DNA of 64,000 bases, taken from NCBI RefSeq assembly GCF_014083865.1, contig NZ_JACEFA010000005.1, positions 124,001-188,000 on the forward strand, in the 5' to 3' direction. A program made the position numbers and the translations under genes. This document shows positions 59,560 to 64,000 of the stretch, piece after piece; within the stretch, counting starts at the first letter, position 1; every line of letters starts with the position of its first letter. Below the pieces are notes generated by a model. That model saw only the letters and a list, made by a program, of their open reading frames with translations, did not search any database and was not told the origin of the DNA. Source of the stretch: Paraliobacillus salinarum (GTDB lineage: Bacteria > Bacillota > Bacilli > Bacillales > Amphibacillaceae).

Positions 59560-61695
59560 ATGATAGAAAAGTGGAAAAATATAATACAATCTATGGGTTC
59601 AATAAACAAGCCATTTCCGATGATTATTTCAAGTCTGTTAATTGGTTTTCTGTTTTTTATTTTCATGTTATCAAACGTTTTTACTGAAACTTATGAAATA
59701 GAGCGGTTTAATAATGCAAAGGAAACCATACGATCACCAATAACAATAGAAGACAAGAAAGAAACAGAACAGAGACGAAGAGAAGCGGTTCAGTCTGTAA
59801 GTGATCGTTATTATATTTCCACAGAGACCACTGATGAACGTATCGGTTACATAGAAGAACTATTCGATGCAATTGCAACAACAAAGTCCAATTCTGAGAA
59901 GCAAGATGAACAAGATAAAGAGAAGTCTGTAAGTGATCGGGTAGAAGATTTACAACAAATTCTAAGCTCAGAAATAATCGTGGCTATAGATCAAGATTCA
60001 TTATCTACATTAATTCAAATGAATGAAAATGACCTCTCCGTTGCTAAAGAATTATTGAGAACGACGCTATACAATATATTTAATGATGGTATACGCACAG
60101 AAGAAATTGATCAAGCAATAGAGCGATTTAATGACAGATTGCGATTTTCCAGTTTAAGTGTTGAAGTCAAACAAGCTTTGAGAGATGTTGGGTCATTTGC
60201 ACTGGTTGCAAACTCGTTTTTCTCGGCAGAAAAGACGCAAGAAGCGGAGAAACAAGCGATAAACAATGTTGAGCCTGTCATGATTCGGGCTGGTGAAGTG
60301 ATTGTTCAGGAAGAACAAACGATAACTAATGAAATATATGAGAAACTTGAGCTTGTAGGTTTACTCAATACAAATCGCAATTTTTACCCTGTAATTGGAT
60401 TAACTTTACTTGTTCTTTTATTTGTCAGCTTCATTTTTCACGAAATGCTTCAATTAAATAAAAGTATTAAGTTAAATATGCGTTCTTTAATGGCGATTGT
60501 TGTGATTAGTTTATTAATAATAGCTATGATGAAATTTACTAGCTATTATACATTATCAAATAATCCGCTCTATTATTTATTACCTGTACCTATGGGTGTT
60601 ATGTTAATAAAACTCTTATTCCGTGAACAAACAGCTATTAAATTTGCTGTGATTTTCTCTATTGTTGGAAGTATAGTCTTTAATGGACAAATTCCAGGAG
60701 CATTAAATACTGAAGTGGCATTATACTTTCTTGCCTCACAACTTGCCGGTATTGTGATGGTTCATTCAATAGAAGATAAAACCACTATATTAAAAGCAAG
60801 TATTGGCATGGCTATTGTTAATGCTAGTATGATAAGCATGTTTTTCTTTCTTTCATTTGAGAAAAATGAATGGATGACCCTTCTGTTGTATGAAGGATAT
60901 GGACTAACAGCTGCTTTAATTGCTTGCGCGTTAACCATTGGTATTTTGCCATTCCTAGAATCAGGCTTAGGGATATTATCTGATTCCAAACTGTTAACAT
61001 TAGCAAGCCCGAATCATCCATTATTACGTAAGATTTTAGTGGAAGCACCTGGTACGTATCACCACAGTGTTATGGTTGCTAACTTAAGCGAGGCTGCTTG
61101 TGAGAAAATAGGTGCTAATGGTTTGCTTGCAAGAGTGGCATCCTATTATCATGACTTAGGTAAAACAAAGTATCCACATTACTTTATAGAAAATCAAATG
61201 GGGATACAGAATCCCCACAAATTTATTGAACCAATGCAAAGTGCTGCTATTATTATTTCACACCCTTATGATGGAGCACACATGTTAGAAAAGCATCATA
61301 TGCCTAAAGAAATTATTGATATCGCAAAACAACATCATGGCACAACATTACTGAAGTATTTTTATTATCAAGCAAAAGAAGTATATAAAGATGTATTAGA
61401 ATCGGATTATCGTTATCCTGGGCCTAAACCGCAAACGAAAGAGGCTGCTGTCATTTCTATTTGTGACTCTATTGAAGCAGCCGTTCGGTCCATTGATGCT
61501 CCTTCAAAAGAGAAAATCAATGAAATGATTGAAAACATAATTCAAGCAAGACTTACAGATGGACAATTGAATGAAAGTTCATTAACATTTAATGAATTAG
61601 AAATGGTTCGGGTAACAATTAGTGAAACCTTAAATGGAATATATCATTCGAGAATCCAATATCCAGATGATAAAAAATTGAAGGAGGAAAAGTAA
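59560..61695 (+). CDS. pgpH: Cyclic-di-AMP phosphodiesterase PgpH (7TMR-HD family)
   Basis: PgpH degrades the second messenger c-di-AMP. The 711-residue protein has one N-terminal membrane helix, an extracytoplasmic 7TMR-HDED domain (about 55-275), seven membrane helices (about 280-470) and a cytoplasmic HD domain with YHHSVMVANLSEA (about 503-515), ASYYHDLGKTKYPHYF (His531-Asp532) and HPYDGAHML. All HD metal-ligand motifs are visible. ATG follows AAAAGGGG. Confidence 0.96.
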   Translation: MIEKWKNIIQSMGSINKPFPMIISSLLIGFLFFIFMLSNVFTETYEIERFNNAKETIRSPITIEDKKETEQRRREAVQSVSDRYYISTETTDERIGYIEELFDAIATTKSNSEKQDEQDKEKSVSDRVEDLQQILSSEIIVAIDQDSLSTLIQMNENDLSVAKELLRTTLYNIFNDGIRTEEIDQAIERFNDRLRFSSLSVEVKQALRDVGSFALVANSFFSAEKTQEAEKQAINNVEPVMIRAGEVIVQEEQTITNEIYEKLELVGLLNTNRNFYPVIGLTLLVLLFVSFIFHEMLQLNKSIKLNMRSLMAIVVISLLIIAMMKFTSYYTLSNNPLYYLLPVPMGVMLIKLLFREQTAIKFAVIFSIVGSIVFNGQIPGALNTEVALYFLASQLAGIVMVHSIEDKTTILKASIGMAIVNASMISMFFFLSFEKNEWMTLLLYEGYGLTAALIACALTIGILPFLESGLGILSDSKLLTLASPNHPLLRKILVEAPGTYHHSVMVANLSEAACEKIGANGLLARVASYYHDLGKTKYPHYFIENQMGIQNPHKFIEPMQSAAIIISHPYDGAHMLEKHHMPKEIIDIAKQHHGTTLLKYFYYQAKEVYKDVLESDYRYPGPKPQTKEAAVISICDSIEAAVRSIDAPSKEKINEMIENIIQARLTDGQLNESSLTFNELEMVRVTISETLNGIYHSRIQYPDDKKLKEEK

Positions 61696-62163
61696 ATGCA
61701 TATTGATTTTCATGATCAAACAAATGAGGTGAATGAATCGTATATTGATATGATTCAACGTTTGATTAGTTTTGCAGCACAGCAGGAAAAGATTACAGAA
61801 GAAGCGGAAATATCAATTAATTTTGTAGACAACAGAGAAATTCAAATTATAAATCGTAATTATCGTCAAATCGATCGACCTACTGATGTCATCTCCTTTG
61901 CACTTGAAGAAGAAGGAGAGGGAGAAGTTAAAATAATCGGTGAAGACATGCCTTTAATATTAGGGGATATAGTTATCTCTGTAGACATGGCAAAAGAGCA
62001 AGCAGATGAATATAATCATTCATTAGAAAGAGAATTGGGCTTTTTGGCATTGCACGGTTTCTTGCACTTACTCGGATATGATCACATGAATGATGCTGAT
62101 GAAAAAACAATGTTATCCAGACAAGAGGAATTGTTAAATGCATTCGGACTATCAAGGGAATAA
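61696..62163 (+). CDS. ybeY: Endoribonuclease YbeY (rRNA maturation factor)
   Basis: YbeY is a zinc endonuclease for 16S rRNA maturation and quality control. The 155-residue protein has His120, His124 and His130 in the HGFLHLLGYDH motif, and RPTDVISFAL (61-70). ATG is directly after the pgpH stop, with AAGGAGG inside pgpH, and its end overlaps dgkA by 26 bp, so the genes are translationally coupled. Confidence 0.97.
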   Translation: MHIDFHDQTNEVNESYIDMIQRLISFAAQQEKITEEAEISINFVDNREIQIINRNYRQIDRPTDVISFALEEEGEGEVKIIGEDMPLILGDIVISVDMAKEQADEYNHSLERELGFLALHGFLHLLGYDHMNDADEKTMLSRQEELLNAFGLSRE

Positions 62164-62515
62164 AAAAAAGCGAATCGGACTTAGTTATGCCTTAGCAGGT
62201 ATTCGTTATGCAATTTTGACAGAGTGGAATTTGCGAATTCATGTGATTGCTTTTATATCCGTTATGATTTTGAGTGCTTTCTTGAAAATCTCCATGTTAG
62301 AGTGGGTATCGGTCATTATTATAAGTGGACTTGTGCTCATTACAGAAATGCTAAATACTTCCTTGGAACATTTGTTAGATTATTTAGCTCCAGAATGGCA
62401 TCCCGAAGTTGGTAAGATTAAAGATATGATGGCTGGAACGGTTTTCATAGCTGCTTTGTTAGCTATTATTGTTGGAACCATTATATTCTTGCCTAAGCTT
62501 ATGGCATTCTTTTAA
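62138..62515 (+). CDS. dgkA: Diacylglycerol/undecaprenol kinase family protein
   Basis: The 125-residue membrane protein has three hydrophobic segments (about 33-50, 55-75, 99-122) and the DAGK signature EMLNTSLEHLLDYLAPEWHP (about 68-87), with KDMMAGTVFIAALLA. B. subtilis DgkA at this locus phosphorylates undecaprenol. The ATG overlaps ybeY. B. subtilis has cdd after dgkA; here era follows after 99 bp. Confidence 0.94.
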   Translation: MHSDYQGNKKKRIGLSYALAGIRYAILTEWNLRIHVIAFISVMILSAFLKISMLEWVSVIIISGLVLITEMLNTSLEHLLDYLAPEWHPEVGKIKDMMAGTVFIAALLAIIVGTIIFLPKLMAFF

Positions 62516-62614
62516 TAATAAGATGAAGATATTTGAAAGCTTTTGTCGAATCTGTGAAATCGGTTTAAAGATATAGTAAAATAATTTTAGAGACATATTA
62601 ATGGAGGAAACATC

Positions 62615-63517
62615 ATGGAACAATCATACAAATCAGGTTTTATCACGATCATTGGTCGACCTAACGTGGGGAAGTCTACTTTTCTGAACCATGTCATTGG
62701 CCAAAAGATTGCAATAATGAGTGATAAAGCACAAACAACAAGAAATACAATTCAAGGCGTTTTAACAGAGCAAGATGCACAATTTGTTTTTATTGATACA
62801 CCTGGAATCCATAAACCTAAACATCGATTAGGTGATTTCATGGTAAAGTTAGCAGAAAACACATTAAACGAAGTAGATATCATTATGTTTATGATCAATG
62901 CAGAGGAAGGTTTTGGTCGAGGAGATCAATATATTATTGATCGATTAGAAAATGTGAAAAAACCTGTTTTTCTAATTATTAACAAAATTGATCAAATACA
63001 TCCAGATAAATTACTTGAGATTATTGATCAGTACAAGGACAAGTACCCATTTGAGGAAATCGTACCTATTTCCGCCTTGGAAGGTAATAATGTTTCACAT
63101 TTGTTAGGGGTACTCAAGCGACATTTACCTGAGGGACCACAGTATTATCCAGAAGATCAAGTAACAGATCATCCGGAACGTTTTATCATGAGTGAATTAA
63201 TTAGGGAGAAAGCGCTTGAATTAACTCGTGAAGAAATACCTCACAGTATAGCTGTTGTTATTGACCAGATTGAAAAAAATGATAATGAAAAAGTTCGCAT
63301 TCAAGCAACTATTGTAGTGGAAAGAAGTTCCCAAAAAGGTATAGTGATTGGTAAACAAGGATCTATGTTAAAACAAATAGGTACAAAAGCGAGAAAAGAT
63401 ATAGAAGGTTTATTAGGAACAAAAATATACCTAGAGCTATGGGTTAAAGTGCAAAAAGACTGGCGAAACCGTACTCAACTTTTACAATCCTATGGTTTTA
63501 GTGAAGATGATTATTAA
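62615..63517 (+). CDS. era: GTPase Era
   Basis: Era binds the 3' end of 16S rRNA and aids 30S assembly. The 300-residue protein has G1 GRPNVGKST (14-22), G2 TTRNTIQG (about 42-49), G3 DTPGIHKP (about 62-69), G4 NKID (about 124-127), and a C-terminal KH domain with [20 protein letters not shown] (near 245-264). TGGAGGAAAC precedes ATG. Confidence 0.98.
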   Translation: MEQSYKSGFITIIGRPNVGKSTFLNHVIGQKIAIMSDKAQTTRNTIQGVLTEQDAQFVFIDTPGIHKPKHRLGDFMVKLAENTLNEVDIIMFMINAEEGFGRGDQYIIDRLENVKKPVFLIINKIDQIHPDKLLEIIDQYKDKYPFEEIVPISALEGNNVSHLLGVLKRHLPEGPQYYPEDQVTDHPERFIMSELIREKALELTREEIPHSIAVVIDQIEKNDNEKVRIQATIVVERSSQKGIVIGKQGSMLKQIGTKARKDIEGLLGTKIYLELWVKVQKDWRNRTQLLQSYGFSEDDY

Positions 63518-63645
63518 TTCATGGTAAATTTTAAAACACATGCTTTATTACGTTATGGAAATTCTATAAGTGAATGAACAATGATAGAAGGAAGATGTAT
63601 CATTTGAGAAGTAATCATTTATAAAATAGAAAGGTGGGGTTTCTT

Positions 63646-63789
63646 GTGATCGACTTGTCATGGAAAATATTTAGTCAGACAGGAAACATTGAAACCTATT
63701 TACTAATGAAAGAAATGGAAGCAGTGTATAGTGAAGGTGCATTAGCACAATTTAGAGAAGTAATGAAAGAGTATGACCAGAGAGTTTAA
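63646..63789 (+). CDS. yqzL: YqzL family protein, small
   Basis: The 47-residue ORF starts with GTG behind AAGGTGGGG and reads MIDLSWKIFSQTGNIETYLL, then MKEMEAVYSEGALAQFREVM. It matches the YqzL family in length, position between era and recO, and the WxxFxxTGxxxxYL pattern. Function unknown. Confidence 0.88.
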   Translation: MIDLSWKIFSQTGNIETYLLMKEMEAVYSEGALAQFREVMKEYDQRV

Positions 63790-63836
63790 GGCCGTGATGA
63801 CCTTTTTGTAGTGAGATAAGGGATAGGGTGAAACGA

Positions 63837-64000
63837 TTGTTTGAGAAATTAGAGGGTACGATTTTACGTACACAAGATTATGGGGAAACACATAAAATTG
63901 TTACTTTGTTTACAAGAGAAAAGGGAAAAATTGCTTGTATTGCTCGTGGTGCAAAAAAACCAAAAAGCCGAATGGCTTCTATTACCCAGCCATTCATTCA
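63837..64000 (+). CDS. recO: DNA repair protein RecO, N-terminal part (3' truncated by window edge)
   Basis: RecO loads RecA onto SSB-coated DNA. The visible 54 residues begin [20 protein letters not shown] and continue [26 protein letters not shown], the RecO OB-fold. I prefer TTG 63837 (AGGGTGA 5 nt upstream); GTG 63828 is also in frame. The gene runs off the window. Confidence 0.94.
   Translation, partial: MFEKLEGTILRTQDYGETHKIVTLFTREKGKIACIARGAKKPKSRMASITQPFI

Overview
The window is a low-GC Firmicute chromosome segment, almost certainly from a spore-forming member of the Bacillaceae. The evidence is the gene order, which follows the Bacillus subtilis relA-to-recO stretch closely; the sporulation genes (sigK, sda, gpr, spoIIP, yqfC, yqfD, an rsfA-type regulator); T-box leaders; a perfect CIRCE operator; and strong purine-rich ribosome binding sites with frequent TTG and GTG starts. 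I cannot name the species from the sequence; the divergence from B. subtilis would suit a halophilic or alkaliphilic relative. Both edges cut genes: relA on the left (3' part only) and recO on the right (5' part only).

Layout. 1-6500: end of relA, dtd, a convergent cell-wall amidase, a small HTH-like ORF, then a T-box-led hisS-aspS operon and 6S RNA. 6545-8600: rsfA-like regulator and rarA on the minus strand. 8870-15030: cymR, cysteine desulfurase, mnmA, a TPR protein, recD2 and a small zinc-ribbon protein. 15049-25470: an AI-2E-family permease, T-box-led alaS, the ireB-like/ruvX/DUF1292 trio, mltG, an O-methyltransferase, udk, greA, yrrS, mtnN and a YrhC-like membrane protein. 25579-26910: uninterrupted sigK, sda and a DnaA-box cluster. 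26910-31915: the yqeG-yqeH-aroE-yqeI-nadD-yqeK-rsfS-yqeM operon. 32126-35558: the comEA-EB-EC DNA-uptake genes. 35861-42107: holA, rpsT (minus), gpr, spoIIP, yqxA, lepA. 42460-51803: hemW, then hrcA-grpE-dnaK-dnaJ, prmA, rsmE, mtaB. 51919-58350: a minus-strand Na/Pi-cotransporter-like gene, rpsU, yqeY, the NfeD-protease/floA group and yqfC-yqfD. 58354-64000: phoH, pgpH, ybeY, dgkA, era, yqzL and the start of recO.

Most genes serve translation and its quality control: tRNA charging (hisS, aspS, alaS), tRNA editing and modification (dtd, mnmA, mtaB), ribosome assembly and silencing (yqeH, yqeI, rsfS, era, ybeY, rsmE, prmA, lepA) and ribosomal proteins S20 and S21. Others cover protein folding, DNA repair and replication (recD2, rarA, holA, ruvX, recO), competence, and sporulation. 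Regulation visible in the DNA includes two T-boxes, CIRCE, a sigma-W-like promoter, DnaA boxes near sda and many intrinsic terminators.

I found no CRISPR array, insertion sequence, prophage, tRNA or rRNA gene, or defence island, and nothing I would call a previously undescribed system. The parts most worth a second look are the Asp-reading T-box in front of hisS, the DnaA-box cluster at sda, the structured gene-free stretches after comEC and lepA, and small unassigned proteins. Statements that a gene is missing relative to B. subtilis rest on remembered gene order and apply to this window only.
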